Positions 1 through 4,706 of a stretch of DNA of 8,399 bases are shown here, piece after piece. The stretch comes from Halobacteriales archaeon (GTDB lineage Archaea > Thermoplasmatota > SW-10-69-26 > JACQPN01 > JAIVGT01): positions 1 to 8,399 of the forward strand of contig JAIVGT010000029.1 in the NCBI GenBank assembly GCA_020201485.1, read 5' to 3'. Position 1 is the stretch's first letter. Each line of letters opens with the position of its first letter. The notes below the pieces were generated by a model, which made no database searches, was not told the origin of the DNA, and saw only the letters and a program-made list of their open reading frames with translations. A program made the translations under genes and the position numbers.

Positions 1-134
1 TCGCTGTCCTGCACCGCGCAGTGCATGCCCCCGGGGAACGGGCCGACCGGCGTCCCGCCCAACACCGTGAGCGGGAGGAGGGCGGCTGCGGCGAGGGCCA
101 TCACGACGAGCAAGCGGCGGGACACGGTTCGCAC
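1..134 (-). CDS. Exported protein of unknown function, N-terminal fragment
   Basis: The gene starts inside the window and runs off its left edge, so only about 44 residues are visible. The reading begins MRTVSRRLLVVM and continues into a hydrophobic Ala/Leu-rich stretch of about 20 residues behind several arginines, which is a typical Sec-type signal peptide or membrane anchor. Just after it comes a Gly/Pro-rich segment with one cysteine (PFPGGMHCAV). I chose the GTG at 134; an in-frame GTG at 125 and an ATG at 101 are alternatives, but the ATG would cut off the arginines. A TATA-like AAGGCTCAT lies about 30 bases upstream of 134. There is too little sequence to name a family. Confidence 0.6.
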   Translation of the reverse strand, partial: MRTVSRRLLVVMALAAAALLPLTVLGGTPVGPFPGGMHCAVQDS

Positions 135-154
135 CCGACCAGCGACCGCAGGAA

Positions 155-168
155 CCGGGATGAGCCTT
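155..168 (-). promoter_or_regulatory. Candidate TATA-like promoter box for the partial exported-protein gene
   Basis: Read on the minus strand the site is GCAAGGCTCATCC, an AT-richer interruption in GC-rich DNA about 30 bases before the GTG at 134. It resembles the AAAGGCTTC boxes upstream of the genes starting at 3552 and 6812. Spacing fits an archaeal TATA element serving a leaderless or short-leader transcript. The match to a classical TATA box is weak. Confidence 0.3.
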
Positions 169-249
169 GCCGTGAGGCCTTGGTCGCTTCGGCGGATGCG
201 ACCGGCGAGAAGCGAGAGCGAAGCGCAGTCCCGGTCGGATCATGTCGGA

Positions 250-453
250 TTATTCTTCTTCCTCGCAGTCGAGCGTGGCCGCGCCCTGCGCGACCTGGGC
301 CGGGTCCTGGTTGCGCAGGCCGTCGAGGATGATCTCCTCGCTCGCCAGGCAGACCTCGCCCACCGGCGTCTCCTCCTGGATGAGGTAGTGCGCGCTGGCG
401 CTGGCGGCGGTGGCGACGAACAAGAGCAGGGTCAGCGCGAGGACGAGGCGCAT
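250..453 (-). CDS. Small acidic secreted protein with two cysteines, unknown function
   Basis: This 67-residue protein has a clear signal peptide: an Arg at position 2, a hydrophobic core to about residue 18 and a likely cleavage after the Ala/Ser-rich ASASA. The mature part is only about 45 residues, rich in Glu and Asp, and ends in four glutamates. It has two cysteines (VCLAS and LDCEEEE) that could form one disulfide. I chose the ATG at 453 over the in-frame GTG at 462 because it starts MRLVLAL directly and sits 32 bases from a CTTAAG box. No family is recognised. The downstream neighbour on the same strand also encodes an exported protein, but the 115-base gap and a separate promoter-like box suggest separate units. 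Confidence 0.65.
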   Translation of the reverse strand: MRLVLALTLLLFVATAASASAHYLIQEETPVGEVCLASEEIILDGLRNQDPAQVAQGAATLDCEEEE

Positions 454-484
454 CGGGACCACGCGGCCGAGGAGGCAACGGCTG

Positions 485-492
485 CCTTAAGC
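485..492 (-). promoter_or_regulatory. Candidate TATA-like box (CTTAAGG) for the small acidic secreted protein
   Basis: Minus-strand GCTTAAGG lies with its near edge 32 bases from the ATG at 453. The same CTTAAG hexamer precedes the repeat-protein gene at 6921 by a similar distance. It is one of the few AT-rich hexamers in this intergenic region. Spacing fits an archaeal core promoter with a short leader. Confidence 0.4.
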
Positions 493-545
493 GTTCCCTG
501 GGGAGGATGTTCGGCTCGCCCGGGCACGGACCGCGCGGGCCCAGG

Positions 546-583
546 GTCCAGGGTTCGAGAACTGTTCGAACGACGCTGGGACC
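546..583. promoter_or_regulatory. Nested dyad in the divergent intergenic region, candidate operator or hairpin
   Basis: The core at 553-571 reads GTTCGAGAACTGTTCGAAC. It contains GTTC-GA-GAAC, the perfect 8-base palindrome GTTCGAAC, and a larger inverted repeat GTTCGA/TCGAAC with a 7-base loop. Outer arms GGTCC-AG and CT-GGGACC extend the pairing with one bulge and a small internal loop. The element lies between the divergent starts at 453 and 660. The two stacked half-palindromes look like adjacent binding sites for a dimeric regulator; an RNA hairpin is the alternative. Confidence 0.4.
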
Positions 584-631
584 GCGCGGCGTGCCGCCCC
601 CGGCGCCACCCGGCGCTTCCGGTAGGCAAGC

Positions 632-641
632 CTGAAACCTT
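632..641 (+). promoter_or_regulatory. Candidate TATA-like region for the gene starting at 660
   Basis: CTGAAACCTT is the only AT-richer patch near the GTG at 660 and lies about 20-28 bases upstream. It resembles the other start-proximal boxes in this window only loosely. Confidence is low. Confidence 0.25.
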
Positions 642-659
642 GCGCGCCCCTCGCGCCGC

Positions 660-1409
660 GTGCGACTGCGCGAGAGCACGTGGCTCGCCGTCAGTGGCGG
701 CCTCATCGCCGGCATGCTGCACCTCGCCCTCGTGGCGCAGCGCGGCGGGCTGCGCGACGCGCACGGCATCGTGTTCCTCGCCCTCGGCCTGGCGCAGCTC
801 GGCTGGGCCGGGCTGTGGCTCGTGGAGCGCAGCCGGGCGGGTTGGCTGCTCGGCCTGGCGCTGGCGGGCGGGAGCATCGCGCTCTGGCTCGTCACGCGCG
901 TCGCGCGCGCGCCGTTCGGCGACGGGGCGGAGGCCATCGACGCCGCGGGGCTCGTCAGCAAGCTCGCCGAGGCCATGATCATCGCCGGGCTCCTCCTGCA
1001 CGAGCACGAGGAGCGGCGCGGCGTGCGCCGTGCCCTCCCCTGGGTCGCGGGCGCGCTCGCGCTCGGGATGGTGACCTACGCCGGGGGCATCGCAGCCGAG
1101 TCGATGTTCCCCAACCTGCTCCCCGCCTTCCGCACCCGGCCGCTCCCGGCATCACGCTCACCCAGGAGCGCGAGCACGAGGAGGTCGCCCTCAGCGTGGA
1201 CCCCGCGCCGCGCGCCGGGGAGCCGAGCACGCTCCTCGCCCACCTCTCCGTCCACGGCGCGGACGACGTCCAGGTCGCGGGGGTGAGCCTGCGATCGCGG
1301 GCCGGACGGTGCCGATGGATCCATGGGGCGTGGCGAGTTGGCGCGTGCGGGGGCGTTCTTTGACACGCCCGGCAACGCCACCGTCCAAGTCTTCGTGGAC
1401 CGGACGTAG
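660..1409 (+). pseudogene. Five-helix membrane protein with C-terminal YtkA/FixH-like domain, interrupted by three apparent frameshifts
   Basis: From the GTG at 660 the first frame gives about 157 residues with five likely membrane helices (about 9-25, 36-54, 62-79, 96-113, 125-144), conserved-looking His21 and a WLVTR motif near 77-80. It recalls a widespread uncharacterised membrane family with a GLIHL-like N-terminus; that link is from memory. Near 1120-1150 the plausible protein moves to the next frame (PAAPGITLTQEREHEE, then ALSVDPAPRAGE). Near 1291 it moves again (IAGRTVPMDPWG), and near 1331 again (GELARAGAFFDTPGNATVQ), ending at the TAG at 1407-1409. Each step equals one missing base, and together they restore the first frame. 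The composite C-terminus looks like a small extracytoplasmic beta domain of the YtkA/FixH type, often linked to copper or redox proteins. It may be a decaying gene or an intact gene with assembly errors. Confidence 0.6.
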
Positions 1410-1462
1410 GCCGCCCCGACGACGCTCAGCTTCCTGGTCCGGGTCGCGTAGTCCCATGGGCG

Positions 1463-1981
1463 TCACGGTCGCGCCTGCTGCTCCATCCGTCGCCCATGCC
1501 GCGTCAAGCCGCGGGGCTTGTACACGTTCAAGACTTGGACGACGAGCAGCACGACGAGGCCGAGCCCGGCGTGGAGCAGCTCGCTGGGCAGGGCGCTTCG
1601 CAGCACCGGGACGCTGGCCGGGTCGGCGTCCGCGGCCATGCGGGCCAGGGAGCTCACGGTCTGCATGTTCCCGAGCAGGACGCCCACCGCGACCGCCGTG
1701 AGCGCGAGCGAGATGAGCGTCCAGTAGTGCCGGAACAGCCCCCACTTCGTTCCCAGCGACATGACGAGCCCGGTGACGAAGGAGGCGAGCGCCAGCGGCA
1801 CGATGGCGAACCAGCCCATGAGGCTCATCGCGGTCCATGCGCCGCGCAAGAGCTGGGCATCTGCGCTGGCCATGCTGCCCAGGACAAGGGCAAGGAACGC
1901 GACCACCGCACCCATCCAGCCCACGGCGAACGTGACGTGCGCGGTGAGCGCGACCTTGCGGAACCGCGGGGTCAGCATCAT
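1463..1981 (-). CDS. Four-helix integral membrane protein (DUF2269-like)
   Basis: The protein is 172 residues with four likely membrane helices at about 10-35, 50-72, 85-106 and 133-153. The motifs LTAHVTFAVGWMGAV (12-26), GWFAIVPLALASF (56-68), WGLFRHYWTL (80-89) and LNVYKPRGLTRHG (151-163) are, as I recall, typical of an uncharacterised bacterial and archaeal membrane family related to DUF2269. His14, His85 and His137 lie in or near helices and could bind heme or metal; that is inference. The start at 1981 overlaps the stop of the upstream microprotein gene in an ATGA arrangement, so the two are probably translated together. A second ATG at 1978 is also possible. Length and motifs indicate an intact gene. 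The function is unknown. Confidence 0.75.
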   Translation of the reverse strand: MMLTPRFRKVALTAHVTFAVGWMGAVVAFLALVLGSMASADAQLLRGAWTAMSLMGWFAIVPLALASFVTGLVMSLGTKWGLFRHYWTLISLALTAVAVGVLLGNMQTVSSLARMAADADPASVPVLRSALPSELLHAGLGLVVLLVVQVLNVYKPRGLTRHGRRMEQQARP

Positions 1982-2109
1982 GGTCCGTGGCCCACCGGTG
2001 CGCCGCCGAGGTGGAGGATGACGAGCAGCGCGACGACCCCGGCAGCGGCCAGCGCCAGCGCCTTGACCCAGCGTGGCAGCGTCGTGTCGTCCGCAGGCTC
2101 GTTCGCCAC
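1978..2109 (-). CDS. 43-residue single-pass membrane microprotein
   Basis: This short gene starts with GTG at 2109 and stops with a TGA overlapping the ATG of the downstream DUF2269-like gene. The product has a short polar N-terminus (MANEPADDTTLPRWVK), one membrane helix over about residues 17-34, a histidine in LHLGGAP and a Gly/His-rich end (PVGHGP). From memory, similar tiny proteins with PRWVK, a helix and a Gly/His-rich tail occur next to the same membrane-protein family in actinobacteria and chloroflexi. A TTTGTAT box sits 24 bases upstream of the start, the best-placed core promoter signal in the window. The ATGA overlap and family pairing make a coding call likely despite the size. 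The role is unknown; it may be an accessory subunit of its neighbour. Confidence 0.7.
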   Translation of the reverse strand: MANEPADDTTLPRWVKALALAAAGVVALLVILHLGGAPVGHGP

Positions 2110-2132
2110 GGCTCCGCGATGGCCGCGCGACG

Positions 2133-2141
2133 ATACAAAGC
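2133..2141 (-). promoter_or_regulatory. TATA-like promoter for the microprotein/DUF2269-like unit
   Basis: Minus-strand GCTTTGTAT ends 24 bases upstream of the GTG at 2109. That is the expected place for an archaeal TATA box when transcription starts at or right beside the start codon. No Shine-Dalgarno sequence precedes the GTG, consistent with a leaderless transcript. Confidence 0.5.
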
Positions 2142-2181
2142 TACGCAACCCCTCGCTCCGTCCGCCGCGCCGCGGGCTCGC

Positions 2182-2703
2182 TCAGCCGTACAGGTCCTGC
2201 CACATCCGCTGGAACCGCGACAGGAGGTCGGGGGTCGGCTCGTACCGGAGCAGCAGGCCCTCCGCGAGCACGGCATCGGCGAGGACGAGGCGCGCCCCTT
2301 TCCGCCGTACCAGGCCGAGCCGCTCCATCTTCGCCAGGTGGTAGCTGACCGTGCTCTTGGCCAGCCCGAGCACCTCCACGAGCTCGCCGTGCGTCGCGCC
2401 TCCCCGGTCGAGGAGGTGGAGCGTGACCTGCAGCGCGGCCTCCTCGCGGAGGAGCCCGAGGAGCTTCCGTTCACGCCGGCTGAACTTCGCCTGCTTGCTC
2501 GCCGCGCCCGGGAACCAGCGGGTGTAGCTCTCCATCTCATAGCTCCGCACCCAGCCGCTCTTCTCCAGCTCGTGCAGGTGGTAGCTCGCGAGCGCGCTGC
2601 TGATGCCGAGCTGCTGCTCCACGCCGCGCAGGTGCACGCCCGGGTACTGGATGACGAGCCGGTACACCTTGCGGCGCACCATGCCCGTTGGCACCGCGGT
2701 CAT
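2182..2703 (-). CDS. Tandem winged helix-turn-helix transcriptional regulator
   Basis: The protein is 173 residues and carries two winged-helix DNA-binding domains. The first spans about 10-65 with PGVHLRGVEQQLGISSALASYHLHELEKSG, split here as PGVHLRGVEQQLGI (21-34) and SSALASYHLHELEKSG (35-50), followed by a wing ending YTRWFP. The second spans about 78-140 with THGELVEVLGL (104-114), AKSTVSYHLAKMERLGLV (115-132) and a short wing. Both carry the SxVSYHL/ALASYHL recognition-helix pattern of ArsR/MarR-type archaeal regulators. No metal-binding cysteine motif is present. The start ATG overlaps the stop of the upstream three-helix membrane-protein gene (ATGA), so the two are co-translated. The membrane partner may relay a signal to it; this is inferred from linkage only. 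The target sites are unknown. Confidence 0.85.
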   Translation of the reverse strand: MTAVPTGMVRRKVYRLVIQYPGVHLRGVEQQLGISSALASYHLHELEKSGWVRSYEMESYTRWFPGAASKQAKFSRRERKLLGLLREEAALQVTLHLLDRGGATHGELVEVLGLAKSTVSYHLAKMERLGLVRRKGARLVLADAVLAEGLLLRYEPTPDLLSRFQRMWQDLYG

Positions 2704-2999
2704 GCGCGGGCCTTCACCAGGAGCGGCAGGCACAGCAGCACGATGATGGCCAGGTCGAACACGCTGAGCACGAGCTCGAGCTCGTCGTGCGGCACGGGAT
2801 GGGGGGAGGGCGTGGCCACGTCCCACGCGGAGAAGGCGCTCTTCGCCGCGAACACCGCGAAGGCCGCCGCGACGAACGCGAGCTGCGCGTTCCCGCTCCG
2901 GGAGCGCGCGCGCCAGGCGAGCACGGCCAGGGCCAGGGCGATCAGGCCGACGACCGCGCTCGTCGTCGCCGAGGCGAGCGCGGCTTCGGTGAGGGGCAT
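2700..2999 (-). CDS. Small three-helix membrane protein paired with the tandem-wHTH regulator
   Basis: This 99-residue protein has three likely membrane helices at about 11-29, 38-58 and 73-96. The loop between helices 2 and 3 holds a Pro/His-rich stretch (ATPSPHPVPHDE, about 62-73). The motif AAFAVFAAKSAFSAWD (46-60) ends helix 2. Small three-helix proteins of this shape are, as I recall, common in archaea next to winged-helix regulators (DUF7521-like), but the assignment is tentative. Its stop codon overlaps the start of the regulator gene, a strong sign of translational coupling. A CCTTTTGC box lies about 22 bases upstream of the ATG. It could be a sensor or anchor for the regulator; the sequence alone does not show this. 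Confidence 0.75.
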   Translation of the reverse strand: MPLTEAALASATTSAVVGLIALALAVLAWRARSRSGNAQLAFVAAAFAVFAAKSAFSAWDVATPSPHPVPHDELELVLSVFDLAIIVLLCLPLLVKARA

Positions 3000-3020
3000 G
3001 GCTGCGAAGCGCGATGAGCA

Positions 3021-3028
3021 GCAAAAGG
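3021..3028 (-). promoter_or_regulatory. Candidate TATA-like box for the membrane-protein/regulator unit
   Basis: Minus-strand CCTTTTGC ends about 22 bases upstream of the ATG at 2999, in the short gap after the 3070-3552 gene. The position suits a leaderless archaeal transcript; the base match is moderate. Confidence 0.4.
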
Positions 3029-3050
3029 GATTGCGCCCGGCAGGCGCGCC

Positions 3051-3071
3051 GAGCGGCCGACGGCCGCGCTC
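3051..3071 (-). terminator. GC-rich hairpin at the end of the 3070-3552 gene
   Basis: On the minus strand GAGC-GC-GGCC-GTC-GGCC-GCTC can fold into an eight-pair stem with a two-base bulge and a three-base loop, overlapping the stop codon. The region lacks the oligo-T run usual for archaeal termination, so it may only pause polymerase or protect the 3' end. Confidence 0.25.
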
Positions 3072-3552
3072 AGATGGGCACGGGGACGGTGTACGGAACC
3101 ACGAGCTGCAAGCTGTAGGCGTTGTACGTGCCCGTGTAATACATTAGCGCCTTGTTCTGCCCGCCGTTCGTGACCTCCTGCCACTGGAAGCCGGTGATGT
3201 CGAAGTGTGCCGCGTCGCCGGGGGAGCAGGAGCCGGTGCTCGCCGCGGCCCAGGCGTGGTAGGCGAGGAGCTCGGTGCTGTAGAACACCGGACCGTTCGC
3301 CGTCCAGCAGCCGGGGAAGCTCTCGGTCGAGACGAGGTTGCCCGAGAGGTCCTTGATGATGACGTTGAACATGTTGCACGGCCCGCTGCCGCCCCAGCAG
3401 CCGTTGTAGCCCGACCAGTGCACCGCCGCCAGCCACACGCTGTTGCCGATGGTGGCCGTGCCGTAGGCATCGTAGGCCTCGCCGTGTACCGCGACGACCG
3501 CGGGAGCGACCATCAACAACGCCAGCCCTGCCGCCAGGATTCCGAGCCTCAT
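3070..3552 (-). CDS. Secreted Cys/Trp/Tyr-rich protein of unknown function
   Basis: From the ATG at 3552 the protein is 160 residues. An in-frame ATG at 3588 would add 12 residues rich in Arg and Pro and is less likely. Residues 1-21 form a signal peptide (MRLGILAAGLALLMV, cleavage near AVA). The mature part has four cysteines at 52, 59, 82 and 109, enough for two disulfides, and many aromatic residues (AAVHWSGYNGCWGGSG, PGCWTANGPVFYS, YYTGTYNAYS). It ends in a Pro/Val-rich strand (VVPYTVPVPI) without a membrane anchor, so it is probably released or loosely bound. The pattern suggests a small beta-sandwich, but I recognise no family. It lies between two envelope-related units on the same strand and has its own promoter-like box, so it is likely a separate unit. 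Confidence 0.7.
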   Translation of the reverse strand: MRLGILAAGLALLMVAPAVVAVHGEAYDAYGTATIGNSVWLAAVHWSGYNGCWGGSGPCNMFNVIIKDLSGNLVSTESFPGCWTANGPVFYSTELLAYHAWAAASTGSCSPGDAAHFDITGFQWQEVTNGGQNKALMYYTGTYNAYSLQLVVPYTVPVPI

Positions 3553-3588
3553 GCGGGTCCCCGGGCGCGCACGCGACCAGGGAACCAT

Positions 3589-3617
3589 GAAGCCTTTGTT
3601 GCAAGGCTGGGCTTGCC
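3589..3617 (-). promoter_or_regulatory. TATA-like box inside overlapping inverted repeats upstream of the 3552 gene
   Basis: The plus strand holds AGCCTT-TGTTGC-AAGGCT (3591-3608) and, overlapping it, GCAAG-GCTGGG-CTTGC (3601-3616). Read on the minus strand the first repeat includes CAAAGGCTTC, a TATA-like element about 38 bases upstream of the ATG at 3552. The two hairpins share bases and exclude each other. The element could be an operator over the promoter or a termination signal for the upstream gene ending at 3634. Confidence 0.4.
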
Positions 3618-3633
3618 ACGCATTCCGCAGGCC

Positions 3634-4083
3634 TCAGCGCCGCTGAGCGAGCGCCGCGAGCAGCACGGCCAGGGCGGCCCAGGGCAGGGCAGGGAGGGGC
3701 GTCTTCGCCTCCGGCGGCAGGAGGTCCACGTCGATGGTCGCGGTGAACGCGACCTCCCCGATGCCGTTCTCCACGAACCAGGAGTAGAGGTTGTCCGCGG
3801 GCGCCGTGAAGGTCCCGCTCGCGGTGCGGTTCAGCAGTCCCCCGGCGTAGCGCGTCACGTCGCTCACGTTGCCGGGCGCGTGGCTGTGGATGTCGTAGAT
3901 CTCGATCGTGCCCGCATCCACGCTGATGTTCCACGCCGCGCGCTGCCCGGCGGTCATGTTGACGTTGACCTCCCAGAGCTGGCCAGGCTGGAGGCGCTTC
4001 GACGCCGGGATGGCGCTCGCGCCCCGGAGCGCGAGGCTGAGGGCGAGGAGAAGAAGAAGGAGGATGAGCGCCGCGCTGCGCAT
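3634..4083 (-). CDS. Membrane-anchored GOLD/emp24-like extracellular protein
   Basis: The protein is 149 residues: signal peptide at 1-24 (a run of leucines, then ALRGASA), an extracellular domain at about 25-123, and a C-terminal anchor at 131-146 (LPALPWAALAVLLAALA) ending in QRR. The domain shows IEIYDIHSHAPGNV (60-73), TASGTFTAPADNLYSWFVEN (87-106) and a closing strand with VAFTATIDV. As I recall it, this order (a strand with DIHSH, then GTFTAPADxxYSWxxxN) is the pattern of prokaryotic GOLD/emp24-like domains. His66 and His68 could bind a metal, which is speculative. The gene begins 6 bases after the halocyanin stop, so the two form an operon, and the products share the same anchor layout. 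It may assist or dock the halocyanin on the outer surface. Confidence 0.7.
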   Translation of the reverse strand: MRSAALILLLLLLALSLALRGASAIPASKRLQPGQLWEVNVNMTAGQRAAWNISVDAGTIEIYDIHSHAPGNVSDVTRYAGGLLNRTASGTFTAPADNLYSWFVENGIGEVAFTATIDVDLLPPEAKTPLPALPWAALAVLLAALAQRR

Positions 4084-4089
4084 GGCCGC

Positions 4090-4620
4090 TCAGCGGCGGC
4101 GCAGGGCGACCGCGAGCAGGCCGACGCCCACGACCATGGCGATGACGCCGACCGAGGGGCTGGCCTTGGGCGGCGGGTTCGTCTCGCCGGTGTTCCCGTC
4201 CGTGTTGTTCGTGCCGCCGGTGTTCGCCGAGGCGCCCTGCACGGTGAAGTTGCCCATCATGCCGAGCACGTCGTGGCCGGGCACGCTGCACTTGTACTCG
4301 ACCTTGCCCGAAGCCGGGGCGGTGAAGGTGACCGTGGCGCTCGTGCCGGGGTTGGCGTAGGCCGGGGCCTCCGGCGCGCACTTCCAGTTCGCGCCGATGA
4401 GGACACAGAAGCTGTGCTGCGTGTTGCCGCTGGGGTTGTTGAAGTTGACCGTGACGTCGTCGCCCCCGGTGAGCGTGGCCGGGGAGACGTCGAAGCAGAA
4501 CGTCTTCGGGCAGCCGGACTCCTTCGCGGTGGCGGTGACGGTGCCCTTCGCCTCGGCGAACGGGGCAGCCATCGCCACGATGCCCAGGGCGAGGACGGAC
4601 GCGACGAGGAAGACCTTCAT
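4090..4620 (-). CDS. Membrane-anchored blue copper protein (halocyanin/plastocyanin type)
   Basis: The protein is 176 residues: signal peptide at 1-24, cupredoxin domain at about 26-127, a Thr/Asn/Gly-rich linker at 128-152, and a C-terminal membrane helix at about 154-172 followed by RRR. The type 1 copper ligands are all present: His69 (TQHSF), then Cys111, His116 and Met121 in YKCSVPGHDVLGMMG. Four more cysteines (37, 42, 72, 81) could make two disulfides. Halocyanins and auracyanins carry single electrons between membrane complexes, and the anchor and linker place this one on the outer face of the membrane. The ATG at 4620 is followed directly by MKVFLVASVLALG, and an ATAAAA/TTTTAT box lies 30 bases upstream. 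The GOLD-like gene follows after 6 bases. Its redox partners are not in the window. Confidence 0.92.
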   Translation of the reverse strand: MKVFLVASVLALGIVAMAAPFAEAKGTVTATAKESGCPKTFCFDVSPATLTGGDDVTVNFNNPSGNTQHSFCVLIGANWKCAPEAPAYANPGTSATVTFTAPASGKVEYKCSVPGHDVLGMMGNFTVQGASANTGGTNNTDGNTGETNPPPKASPSVGVIAMVVGVGLLAVALRRR

Positions 4621-4650
4621 GGTGACCGGCGCGGGCAAAGCGGGGGCCGG

Positions 4651-4659
4651 ATAAAACCC
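4651..4659 (-). promoter_or_regulatory. TATA box for the halocyanin/GOLD-like operon
   Basis: Minus-strand GGGTTTTAT ends 30 bases upstream of the ATG at 4620. It is the most AT-rich element in the gap between argS and the halocyanin gene, and spacing fits an archaeal TATA box with a very short leader. Confidence 0.55.
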
Positions 4660-4675
4660 TTGTGGCCGCTCCAAT

Positions 4676-4687
4676 CGGACATGTTCG
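4676..4687. promoter_or_regulatory. Imperfect palindrome upstream of the halocyanin TATA box
   Basis: CGGACATGTTCG is an imperfect 12-base palindrome around ACATGT, 17 bases upstream of the TATA box. Position would suit an activator or repressor site. It shares TGTTCG with the dyad at 553-571. One short palindrome can arise by chance. Confidence 0.25.
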
Positions 4688-4706
4688 GGAAGGTGGGCGC
4701 TTTGCG

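Noticed and set aside
549..572. A tRNA T-arm, suggested by GGTTCGA
   Set aside because: No acceptor stem, anticodon arm or D-arm can be placed around it; the motif is better explained by the palindromes.
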